The notes under the pieces were generated by a model. The model did not search any database, was not told the origin of the DNA, and saw nothing but the letters and a program-made list of their open reading frames with translations. The position numbers and the translations under genes were made by a program. A stretch of DNA of 6,743 nucleotides from Anaerolineales bacterium UBA2232 (GTDB taxonomy: Bacteria; Chloroflexota; Anaerolineae; UBA2200). Shown here in pieces: positions 1 through 5,249 of this stretch (the first letter of the stretch is position 1; each line of letters starts with the position of its first letter). Where the stretch lies: NCBI GenBank assembly GCA_002348045.1, contig DDYO01000295.1, positions 1 to 6,743 on the forward strand, in the 5' to 3' direction.

Positions 1-2
1 AA

Positions 3-725
3 ACGTCTTACAACAAGCTCAAGAGCCTGGTCAGTAAAGGGCGGATGGCCGGACTCATCAGTTGGACGGCAATTGAGGACAGGGGGCGGAACCTCATGGG
101 ACTTCGCACCTATACTCACCCGAACCAGGCCCTGAAGGAAGCTTATTCATCCTATCGACGGGACCTCTGGGCAGAGCAACACTGGAGACCGGAAGTGTGG
201 GTGGAGAAGCAGGCGTTGGAGGGCGTTATCGGCGGTATCTGTAACAAGCTCCGCATCGACTTTTTTGCCTGCAAAGGTTACAACAGTCAGAGTGAGCAGT
301 GGCGAGCGGGCCAACGGTTCTCCCGGTATGTCCAGAAGGGGCAACGCCCTATTGTGTTTCACCTCGGTGATCACGACCCTTCTGGGTTGGATATGACTCG
401 TGACAATCGGGATCGCCTGAGTCTGTTTGCTGGCACCCCGGTTATGGTCCAGCGTCTTGGGTTGAATATGAATCAGATTGAGGAGCTCAACCCGCCCCCT
501 AATCCGGCCAAGCAAACTGATCACCGGTTTGAAAGCTACCGGGAGGAGTTTGGCGATAGCTCTTGGGAGCTGGATGCTTTGGACCCCCAGTACATTGAAC
601 GCCTCATCGAAAAAAATGCGGCCCTGATCCGCGACGATATACAATGGGACCAATCCCTGCTCCGGGAAGTTGAAGAGCGTGAAGCAATCCAAGCCGCAAT
701 GGATACGCTTGGGGGTGATGACTGA
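3..725 (+). CDS. Toprim-domain protein, topoisomerase VI A/Spo11-like (5' partial)
   Basis: The frame is open to the left edge: codons from position 3 to 44 read TSYNKLKSLVSKGR and run straight into the first ATG at 45, so that ATG is probably internal and the gene begins outside the window. Counting from that ATG, E54 (EVWVEKQALEGV, codon at 204) and the D109-x-D111 pair (HLGDHDPSGLDM, codons 369-377) match the Glu and DxD metal-binding positions of a Toprim domain as arranged in TopoVI-A/Spo11. The preceding MAGLISWTAIEDRGR stretch looks like the end of a winged-helix segment seen in phage proteins of this type, usually annotated as hypothetical. No strand-cleavage Tyr can be judged because the N-terminus is missing. 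It may act on phage DNA topology or recombination, but this is inference. It ends just before a hairpin, so it is probably the last gene of its transcript. Confidence 0.75.
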   Translation, partial: TSYNKLKSLVSKGRMAGLISWTAIEDRGRNLMGLRTYTHPNQALKEAYSSYRRDLWAEQHWRPEVWVEKQALEGVIGGICNKLRIDFFACKGYNSQSEQWRAGQRFSRYVQKGQRPIVFHLGDHDPSGLDMTRDNRDRLSLFAGTPVMVQRLGLNMNQIEELNPPPNPAKQTDHRFESYREEFGDSSWELDALDPQYIERLIEKNAALIRDDIQWDQSLLREVEEREAIQAAMDTLGGDD

Positions 726-730
726 AGCCT

Positions 731-757
731 CTAGACCGGACCCTGAGCCCGGTCTAG
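731..757 (+). terminator. Perfect 9-bp inverted repeat after the Toprim gene
   Basis: CTAGACCGG (731-739) is perfectly complementary to CCGGTCTAG (749-757) with a 9-nt loop. It lies 6 bases after the TGA at 723-725. No T-run follows, so it is not a classical intrinsic terminator. It could still terminate weakly, stabilise the 3' end of the mRNA, or be a protein-binding palindrome. A smaller repeat GGGTT/AACCC (768-772 with 779-783) follows just before the next ribosome binding site. Confidence 0.45.
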
Positions 758-800
758 CCTATCCCCTGGGTTGAGTTTAACCCGCACACGGAGGTTCAAA

Positions 801-947
801 ATGAACAGTCCCACCCATTCCGACAGTTTCAGTTTCAGTTACGATACCAATACGACCCCGACCGGCAATGACTCCTTCATCGGCAACACCCCCCAGGACC
901 TGATCGGCCACATCCTCATCGCCGGCGCCTGGCCGAGTCCCACCTGA
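801..947 (+). CDS. Small hypothetical protein, 48 aa, Ser/Thr/Asn-rich
   Basis: A short ORF begins at ATG 801, with GGAGG at 790-794 placed 6 bases upstream, and ends with TGA at 945-947. The product begins MNSPTHSDSFSFSYDTNT and ends in a slightly hydrophobic stretch (DLIGHILIAGAWPSPT). It is rich in Ser, Thr, Asn and Asp in the first 30 residues, with no charged basic residues and no cysteine. I do not recognise a family. The strong, well-spaced Shine-Dalgarno and the flanking hairpins on both sides argue that it is a real gene, possibly a separately regulated small protein. It could alternatively be a leader peptide, because a 12-bp hairpin lies between it and the downstream block. Confidence 0.6.
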   Translation: MNSPTHSDSFSFSYDTNTTPTGNDSFIGNTPQDLIGHILIAGAWPSPT

Positions 948-970
948 CTCCGGTTTCGGCTTGATTGTTC

Positions 971-1000
971 CCTCAACCCCGGCCACGTCCGGGGTTGAGG
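971..1000 (+). terminator. Perfect 12-bp hairpin upstream of the PLP gene (terminator or attenuator)
   Basis: CCTCAACCCCGG (971-982) pairs perfectly with CCGGGGTTGAGG (989-1000) around a 6-nt loop, CCACGT. Only TTT follows (1001-1003) before CAGAAAA, so intrinsic termination would be imperfect. It sits between the 48-aa ORF and the ribosome binding site of the PLP gene. It may partly terminate the upstream transcript, act as an attenuator, or be an mRNA processing site. Confidence 0.55.
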
Positions 1001-1008
1001 TTTCAGAA

Positions 1009-1014
1009 AAGGAG
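1009..1014 (+). promoter_or_regulatory. Ribosome binding site fixing the PLP gene start
   Basis: AAGGAG lies 9 bases before ATG 1024. The frame extends upstream to a TTG at 961, but that codon lies before the hairpin and has no comparable Shine-Dalgarno, so 1024 is the supported start. Confidence 0.8.
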
Positions 1015-1023
1015 CACAACAAT

Positions 1024-1875
1024 ATGCCAATCCAGATCAACACCCCGGTGGAAAACCATCTGGAGCAATTCGGCCTGCTGGTGAAGCGCGAGGATCTCAG
1101 CTGTCTTCCTCCAGGCCCACCATTCAGCAAGACGCGCGGCGTGTTTGCTCACATCCAGGCCCGGCCTGAACGCACCATTGGGGTGCTGGATACATACCAC
1201 TCTCAGGCCGGCCACGCGGTTGCCGAGGCGTGCGCTCTCCTGGGCAAGCAGACCGTGAACTTCTACCCGGTTCGCAAGGCCGAACGCGGTCACGTGCTGA
1301 AGCCTCAGCAGCAGGCAGCTGTGGACCTCGGAGCGGCAAGCATTCCGCTCCCGGCAGGCCGCTCTGCCATCCTGTATCACCAGGCCAAAAAGTCTCTTGC
1401 GTTCATGTACGATCACCTCCCTGGCGGTGTCTACATGATGCCCAACGCCCTGAAGTTGCCAGAGATGGTCACCGAGACGGCGGCGGAGGTTCAGCGCACA
1501 CTACTCTCCACGCCGATACCTTACGGCATGCCGGTGATCATCGCTGCCAGCAGCGGGACCATTGCGGCTGGCGTGATCGCGGGATTTCGACAGCTCGGTC
1601 AAAACCCGCTGTTTATTATCCACCAAGGGTACGATAGACCGGAAGGGGCTATTGTCAAGTATATGGCTCGAATGATGGGAGGTGCCGCAAGTCCTTTGGG
1701 ATTGCCGCTGAATATCCAGCTCATCAACGAGGGTTACAGCTACGGTGATGTGGCCAAGGCGGGACCCGAGCCGCTCTGGCCCTGCAACGTCTATTATGAC
1801 CTCAAGGCGTTCCGGTGGTGGATGCGCGAGGGACGCGCCCAGTATGGGGAGGCGTTGCTGTGGAACATCGGGTGA
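1024..1875 (+). CDS. Fold-type II PLP-dependent enzyme, predicted DNA base-modification step
   Basis: The 283-aa product looks like the tryptophan synthase beta/ACC deaminase/threonine synthase superfamily. Residues 21-39 (KREDLSCLPPGPPFSKTRG) match the KRED...F-K-R segment around the Schiff-base lysine, making K36 (codon 1129) the candidate PLP lysine. Residues 57-70 (TYHSQAGHAVAEAC) fit the helix after the substrate carboxylate-binding loop. Residues 175-187 (SSGTIAAGVIAGF) fit the Gly-rich phosphate-binding loop. Reading through the upstream hairpin to the TTG at 961 is not needed. Its neighbours are a radical SAM enzyme, a thymine pyrophosphorylase-like protein and a 5-hmdU kinase. PLP-dependent decarboxylation of an amino acid attached to thymine is published for phages of the M6/ViI type, so this is the likely role. 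Substrate and reaction are inferred. It is somewhat shorter than free-living members of the fold (usually over 300 aa). Its stop overlaps the next start as GTGA. Confidence 0.8.
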   Translation: MPIQINTPVENHLEQFGLLVKREDLSCLPPGPPFSKTRGVFAHIQARPERTIGVLDTYHSQAGHAVAEACALLGKQTVNFYPVRKAERGHVLKPQQQAAVDLGAASIPLPAGRSAILYHQAKKSLAFMYDHLPGGVYMMPNALKLPEMVTETAAEVQRTLLSTPIPYGMPVIIAASSGTIAAGVIAGFRQLGQNPLFIIHQGYDRPEGAIVKYMARMMGGAASPLGLPLNIQLINEGYSYGDVAKAGPEPLWPCNVYYDLKAFRWWMREGRAQYGEALLWNIG

Positions 1876-2042
1876 AGTATCAATTTCGAATTGACGGAAG
1901 AGACTTTGGCGCTCCTCTCCGAAATTCATGGATAGACGCGGCGTGGGATGCCGTTCAATCCGGTTATGCTGTATGGAACAACAAGGGTACCTACATCAAA
2001 GCCGATGACCAGGTGTCAATTGTTCGAATTGTTCTCCAATGA
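1872..2042 (+). CDS. Small hypothetical protein, 56 aa
   Basis: It starts at GTG 1872, overlapping the PLP gene stop as GTGA, and ends at TGA 2040-2042, which overlaps the next ATG as ATGA. No clear Shine-Dalgarno sits at the usual distance (GGGGAGG around 1846-1852 is too far), so translational coupling to the PLP gene is likely. The in-frame ATG at 1815 would add 19 residues that merely read another frame of the PLP gene, so I prefer 1872. The product (MKYQFRIDGRDFGAPLRNSW at its start) has an alternating, small alpha/beta look and no cysteines or membrane segment. I do not recognise a family. Its base composition is more AT-rich than the PLP gene. Confidence 0.6.
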   Translation: MKYQFRIDGRDFGAPLRNSWIDAAWDAVQSGYAVWNNKGTYIKADDQVSIVRIVLQ

Positions 2043-2467
2043 CTATCCCGGCCACCCCTGCCGATATCGCCCGCTTCATGAAGATGGTAGTGAAGCTACC
2101 CTGCGGGTGCTGGTTCTGGACTGGCGCCCGCTCCCGAGGACGGGGCAAAGCGTGGTATGGGACCTTCTGGGTGAGCAAGGAAGTCGGTAGTGTCCGCGCC
2201 CACCGCTTTGCCTGTGAGGTAATCGGCGGCATGGGCCCGCTTCCCGAGGGATATGATCGGTCCCATCAATGTCACTTCAGCTTGTGCGTCAACCCGGACT
2301 GTCTGGAGTATGAGCTGAAATCAGTCAACCAACAAAAGCGATTGGACAAAGCAAATGCAAACCGAAGAACAGTGGCTGATGGGTCAGTCGGACGAACCGG
2401 CGCAGGACGCCTACAAGTTCTTCATGCGACCGGACCCGGACATGAGGGAGTTCCTGGGTCCGATTGA
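2039..2467 (+). CDS. HNH endonuclease-like protein
   Basis: This 142-aa product shows the phage HNH pattern: CGCWFWTGARSRGRGKAWYG near residues 22-41, an AHRFACEVIGG helix start at 54-64, and SHQCHFSLCVNPDCLE at 75-90. H76, N85 and the C78/C83 pair fit the HNH core, but the usual final His of CxNPxHLE is Cys here (C88, TGT at 2300-2302), so metal binding or catalysis may be altered. It starts in an ATGA overlap with the preceding stop and has no obvious Shine-Dalgarno. The last 38 residues overlap the radical SAM gene in another frame and look low in conserved content, so the functional domain probably ends near residue 105. It is likely a free-standing homing-type endonuclease that entered the operon. 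A minor role in cutting competing unmodified DNA is possible but unsupported. Confidence 0.75.
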   Translation: MTIPATPADIARFMKMVVKLPCGCWFWTGARSRGRGKAWYGTFWVSKEVGSVRAHRFACEVIGGMGPLPEGYDRSHQCHFSLCVNPDCLEYELKSVNQQKRLDKANANRRTVADGSVGRTGAGRLQVLHATGPGHEGVPGSD

Positions 2468-3767
2468 GCACGAGTTCGACCCGCTGACTGGGCTTGAGGC
2501 CAAGTTCCGAATGGCCAAGGTCGCCATGATCCGGGGGGCCGACCCGTCCAAGGAAGTCAAGGTATACATTGGCTTCAACGGCAAGTCCTACGCGCCCCAT
2601 ATCCGGCTGGAGAAAGGCAAAGACCTCCAGGGATGGTATCAGGGCAAGGGAGCGGTGGGGGGAGCCGGACGCGAGCGCCCGTGTATGACAGATGCTATCC
2701 TCACAGAACCCTACGGCGGGTTCTGTACGGTGGGGTGCGCCTTCTGCTACATCAACAGCGGCGTGAAAGGCTATCGCGGCAGCGGGTTGATCACGGTGCC
2801 GATGGACTACGGCGCGCACGTTGCCAAGCAGTTGGACTCGATGCGCACGTCATCGGCAGGCTACTTCAGCTCCTTCACTGATCCGTTTCTGCCGCTGGAG
2901 GAGGTGTACAATAACACCCAGGCCGGCGCATCCGCCTTCGCTGATCGAGGGTTGCCGGTGTTCTTCCTGAGTCGGCTCAATTACCCGGATTGGGCCTTTG
3001 ACTTGCTGAAACGCAACCCGTACAGCTATGCCCAGAAGTCGCTCAACACCAGTGACCCAGAGGACTGGAAAAAGCTCAGTCCTGGCGCGATGCCGCTGCT
3101 GGACCATATTGATCAGGTCGGTGAGCTGCGGCGCCACGGCATCTACACCTCCATCCAGGTCAATCCGATCATTCCCGGCGTGACCTCGCTCGATGAGATC
3201 GAGCATCTGTTTGAGATGTTGGCGGCAGTCGACAACAATCACGTCATCGTCAAGTTCGTGGAGGCCGGCTATGCCTGGGCCAACACCATGGTGGAGCGGG
3301 TGAAGAAGCGCTTCGGTGAGAACCGGGGCACCTTTTTCGAAAGCCTCTTCACCGACAACATGGGCGGTCAGCGTTGTGTCGATGAGGCCTGGCGTCTGGC
3401 AGCCCACCGGCGGCTCCAGCCCTTCGCAACCAAGATGGGGATGACGTACAGCACCTGCTATGAATATGAGTACGTCAACCGCGACCCCGCGACCGGAGCG
3501 CTGCTGAACAAGCAGACTCGTTCCATCGGTCCCGACTTCATCACCTCTGACCAGTGCCACGGCAAGCGGGTGCCGATGTTCACGCGGCTGGACACATCAG
3601 TCCCTTTCAGCGAGGTTGCCGCATGCCCGCCCTCGGGTTGCCTCAGCTGCGGCGATAAGGACCCGGAGGGGCGGGGGGCGTGCGGCTCGCTGGTGTTCGG
3701 AGCGGCCAAGGCCAACCGCCTATCTGACCTGCGCAAGAGCGCCTATGACCGGGAGGTGAAGCCGTGA
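2355..3767 (+). CDS. Radical SAM enzyme, predicted amino-acyl thymidine isomerase
   Basis: The 470-aa product carries the radical SAM motif as FCTVGCAFCY (C124, C128, C131; codons 2724-2747), which would bind the [4Fe-4S] cluster and S-adenosylmethionine. FSSFTDPFLPLEEVY (171-185) and the FFLSRLNYPDW stretch (203-213) resemble the TDPYxPxE and following strand of spore photoproduct lyase-like radical SAM proteins, which also act on thymine in DNA. IQVNPIIPGVTS (267-278) fits a late barrel strand. The C-terminus has a second cysteine set, C424-x4-C429-x2-C432-x10-C443, possibly an auxiliary cluster or zinc site. In M6-type phages a radical SAM isomerase rearranges an amino acid joined to thymidine; that role is inferred from context. 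The start is uncertain: ATG 2355 has only weak GGA at 2344-2346, and in-frame ATGs occur at 2379, 2424, 2442 and 2511. The stop overlaps the next GTG. Confidence 0.85.
   Translation: MQTEEQWLMGQSDEPAQDAYKFFMRPDPDMREFLGPIEHEFDPLTGLEAKFRMAKVAMIRGADPSKEVKVYIGFNGKSYAPHIRLEKGKDLQGWYQGKGAVGGAGRERPCMTDAILTEPYGGFCTVGCAFCYINSGVKGYRGSGLITVPMDYGAHVAKQLDSMRTSSAGYFSSFTDPFLPLEEVYNNTQAGASAFADRGLPVFFLSRLNYPDWAFDLLKRNPYSYAQKSLNTSDPEDWKKLSPGAMPLLDHIDQVGELRRHGIYTSIQVNPIIPGVTSLDEIEHLFEMLAAVDNNHVIVKFVEAGYAWANTMVERVKKRFGENRGTFFESLFTDNMGGQRCVDEAWRLAAHRRLQPFATKMGMTYSTCYEYEYVNRDPATGALLNKQTRSIGPDFITSDQCHGKRVPMFTRLDTSVPFSEVAACPPSGCLSCGDKDPEGRGACGSLVFGAAKANRLSDLRKSAYDREVKP
3751..3757 (+). promoter_or_regulatory. Ribosome binding site within the radical SAM 3' end
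   Basis: GGGAGGT (GGAGG at 3752-3756) lies 7 bases before GTG 3764 and decides this non-ATG start. It is encoded inside the last codons of the radical SAM gene. Confidence 0.8.
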
Positions 3768-4582
3768 AAGACAAACGCCCAGGCGATGAACTGCTTGCCT
3801 ACCCCATTGAGTGGGGCAGGCGACTCATCCTGACCAATGACCACGACCCGCTGTACACTGGTCTCGTGCAGTGGAACGTTCGTGAGTCCCGCGTGCGCCG
3901 CTTCATGCTCGCCTACTGGTGCTGCTACTCGGTTGGCGCGAGCTGGTATATCAGCGACAAGGCCGGCGCAAGCTTCTGGGAGTTGCTTCTTCAGGCCGCC
4001 AAGAATGTCGATGAAGCCCCGATTGGAGGGCGATGGCCCAGGGCACACGAACGGCGCCACTGGCGAGGGGAGAAGTGTGTGGAGAGCGTGCGGTGGCTCT
4101 CGATGCATTTCCGGCACCCGGAGGAGGCCGTGATCAGCCTGGAGGGCGCGCGCTCCTTGGGCGCCGTCAACCGGCTCATGAACTGGCCCCAGTTTGGACC
4201 TTGGATCGCTTTCAAGGCCGCTGATATGCTGGAGCGGGTTCTGGGCGTTCCGGTAGCGTTCCCGAAGGATATTGTCACTCTCTACAAGGACCCTCGTGAG
4301 GGGGCTGAGATGGTGGCCGACATCTGGTGTGGGCCTGGCGGTAATTACTCCCAGGAGGTGGTGTTGGCACTACTTCTTGCTTACAGCAACATTATTGCTC
4401 CCGGTCAACGGAAGACGATACGTTGCTGCAACATCCAGGAGGTGGAGACCGTTCTGTGCAAGTGGAAGTCCGCGCGCAAGGGCAACTACTGGATCGGGCT
4501 GGACACTCGGGACCATCGCGCTGAGCTGTCCAAATGGGGAGCTCACGACCTCCTGGAGGGGTACCCAAGCCTGCCGACTTGA
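3764..4582 (+). CDS. Predicted alpha-glutamyl/putrescinyl thymine pyrophosphorylase-like transferase (clade 2-like)
   Basis: This 272-aa, mainly helical protein starts at GTG 3764, in a GTGA overlap with the radical SAM stop and behind a strong Shine-Dalgarno. Features I can see are RRFMLAYWCCYSVGASWY (45-62), a basic PRAHERRHWRG motif (92-102) and NWPQFGPWIAFKAADMLERV (140-159), which resembles the helix-hairpin-helix region of DNA-glycosylase-like folds. This layout fits the aGPT-PPlase group predicted by Iyer and colleagues and later tied to installing amino acids on activated 5-hydroxymethyluracil in phage DNA. The expected reaction is displacement of pyrophosphate from 5-PPmdU by an amino acid (glycine in M6, by published work). 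The family call rests on remembered motif patterns and on the adjacent kinase, radical SAM and PLP genes, so the clade is tentative. It ends just before a terminator-like hairpin. Confidence 0.65.
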   Translation: MKDKRPGDELLAYPIEWGRRLILTNDHDPLYTGLVQWNVRESRVRRFMLAYWCCYSVGASWYISDKAGASFWELLLQAAKNVDEAPIGGRWPRAHERRHWRGEKCVESVRWLSMHFRHPEEAVISLEGARSLGAVNRLMNWPQFGPWIAFKAADMLERVLGVPVAFPKDIVTLYKDPREGAEMVADIWCGPGGNYSQEVVLALLLAYSNIIAPGQRKTIRCCNIQEVETVLCKWKSARKGNYWIGLDTRDHRAELSKWGAHDLLEGYPSLPT

Positions 4583-4583
4583 C

Positions 4584-4614
4584 CCCTAACCCCGGCGGGG
4601 ATAGGGTTGATTTT
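4584..4614 (+). terminator. Probable intrinsic terminator
   Basis: CCCTA (4584-4588) pairs with TAGGG (4602-4606) and CCCC (4590-4593) pairs with GGGG (4597-4600), leaving one A-A mismatch and a GGC loop. TTGATTTT follows at 4607-4614. It begins 1 base after the stop at 4580-4582. This is the best terminator candidate in the window and would separate the PLP/radical SAM block from the kinase block. Confidence 0.55.
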
Positions 4615-4634
4615 GGAGAAATGGAGGATCAAAC

Positions 4635-5249
4635 ATGATCATCAACATTCGCGGTACGAACGGCTCGGGCAAGACCACTCTGGCCCGCAAGCTCATCGGT
4701 CCCTACCCGGCACCGATTGAGCTGGTCCAGTACGACGCCCCCACCAAGAAAGAGCCGTACCGGCAGCGGTGGGTGGAGGGGTGGGGTACAACGGGACCTG
4801 AGAGCTTCCTCGCCATCGGCTCATACAAGCAAGGTTGCGGCGGTATGGACACTATCCCGTCTTTTGAGCTCCAGCAGAAGGCCGTGAAGGCAGCCGCCCT
4901 GTGGGAAATGGAAGGCTGGCCAATCACCTCTGAAAAGCCGGCTCACGTCGTGTGCGAAGGTGTGCTGGCATCGACTGTTGCCGGTTCCTGGTTGGAGTTC
5001 TTTCACGACCTCAGGTCATCGGTCATCATCGCCTATCTGGATACGCCTCTGAAGGTGTGCCTGGAGCGCATCACCGCGCGCCAGGTCGCGGCGAAAGGCG
5101 AGGCGCGTGAGATCAAGGTTGATCTTGTCGCAGACAAGATCAGGGCGATCAACGCGACCCGCGCGAAATTCAACGCCGCTGGTATCCGTACCATCACGTT
5201 GCGTTATGACCGGGCGCAGGAAGACCTGATGGAGGCTCTCGGTGGTTGA
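4635..5249 (+). CDS. 5-hydroxymethyldeoxyuridine DNA kinase, P-loop subunit/domain
   Basis: The 204-aa product is a P-loop kinase. Walker A is GTNGSGKT (residues 7-14, following MIINIR). A hydrophobic strand ending in Glu, AHVVCEGVLAS (103-113), fits the Walker B position. IIAYLDTPLKVCLERITAR (131-149) resembles the strand and Arg-containing lid region of nucleotide-kinase-like enzymes. The GCGGMDTI stretch (67-74) is of the type seen in phage 5-hmdU DNA kinases. It would phosphorylate the 5-hydroxymethyl group of 5-hmdU in DNA, using ATP, to make it a leaving group. ATG 4635 is preceded 7 bases upstream by GGAGG (4623-4627). It follows a terminator-like hairpin and overlaps the helical-domain gene by 8 bases, supporting a joint function. 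A generic AAA/adenylate-kinase-like protein is the alternative; context favours the specific call. Confidence 0.8.
   Translation: MIINIRGTNGSGKTTLARKLIGPYPAPIELVQYDAPTKKEPYRQRWVEGWGTTGPESFLAIGSYKQGCGGMDTIPSFELQQKAVKAAALWEMEGWPITSEKPAHVVCEGVLASTVAGSWLEFFHDLRSSVIIAYLDTPLKVCLERITARQVAAKGEAREIKVDLVADKIRAINATRAKFNAAGIRTITLRYDRAQEDLMEALGG
5231..5235 (+). promoter_or_regulatory. Ribosome binding site fixing the GTG start of the helical-domain gene
   Basis: GGAGG lies 6 bases before GTG 5242, inside the last codons of the kinase gene. No ATG is available nearby in this frame, so the GTG is the supported start. Confidence 0.8.

Noticed and set aside
961..1023. Upstream TTG start for the PLP gene
   Set aside because: The extension would translate the 12-bp hairpin and has no Shine-Dalgarno; ATG 1024 has AAGGAG at proper spacing.
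726..1023. Sigma-70 promoters in the gaps around the 48-aa ORF
   Set aside because: TTGAGT (771-776) and TTGATT (963-968) lack any acceptable -10 box at 16-18 bases.
2850..3560. Antisense ORF of 236 codons opposite the radical SAM gene
   Set aside because: It is the shadow of a gene with clear radical SAM motifs, and its translation is rich in Val/Leu/Arg without any domain.
4365..4380. Sigma-54-like TGGCAC...TTGC element
   Set aside because: The spacing between GG and GC is 11 rather than the required 10 bases, and it lies inside the 3764-4582 coding region far from a gene start.
4621..4638. Five-codon ORF (ATG at 4621) overlapping the kinase start as ATGA
   Set aside because: It contains the kinase gene's own Shine-Dalgarno and has no ribosome binding site that fits better than that of 4635; likely chance.
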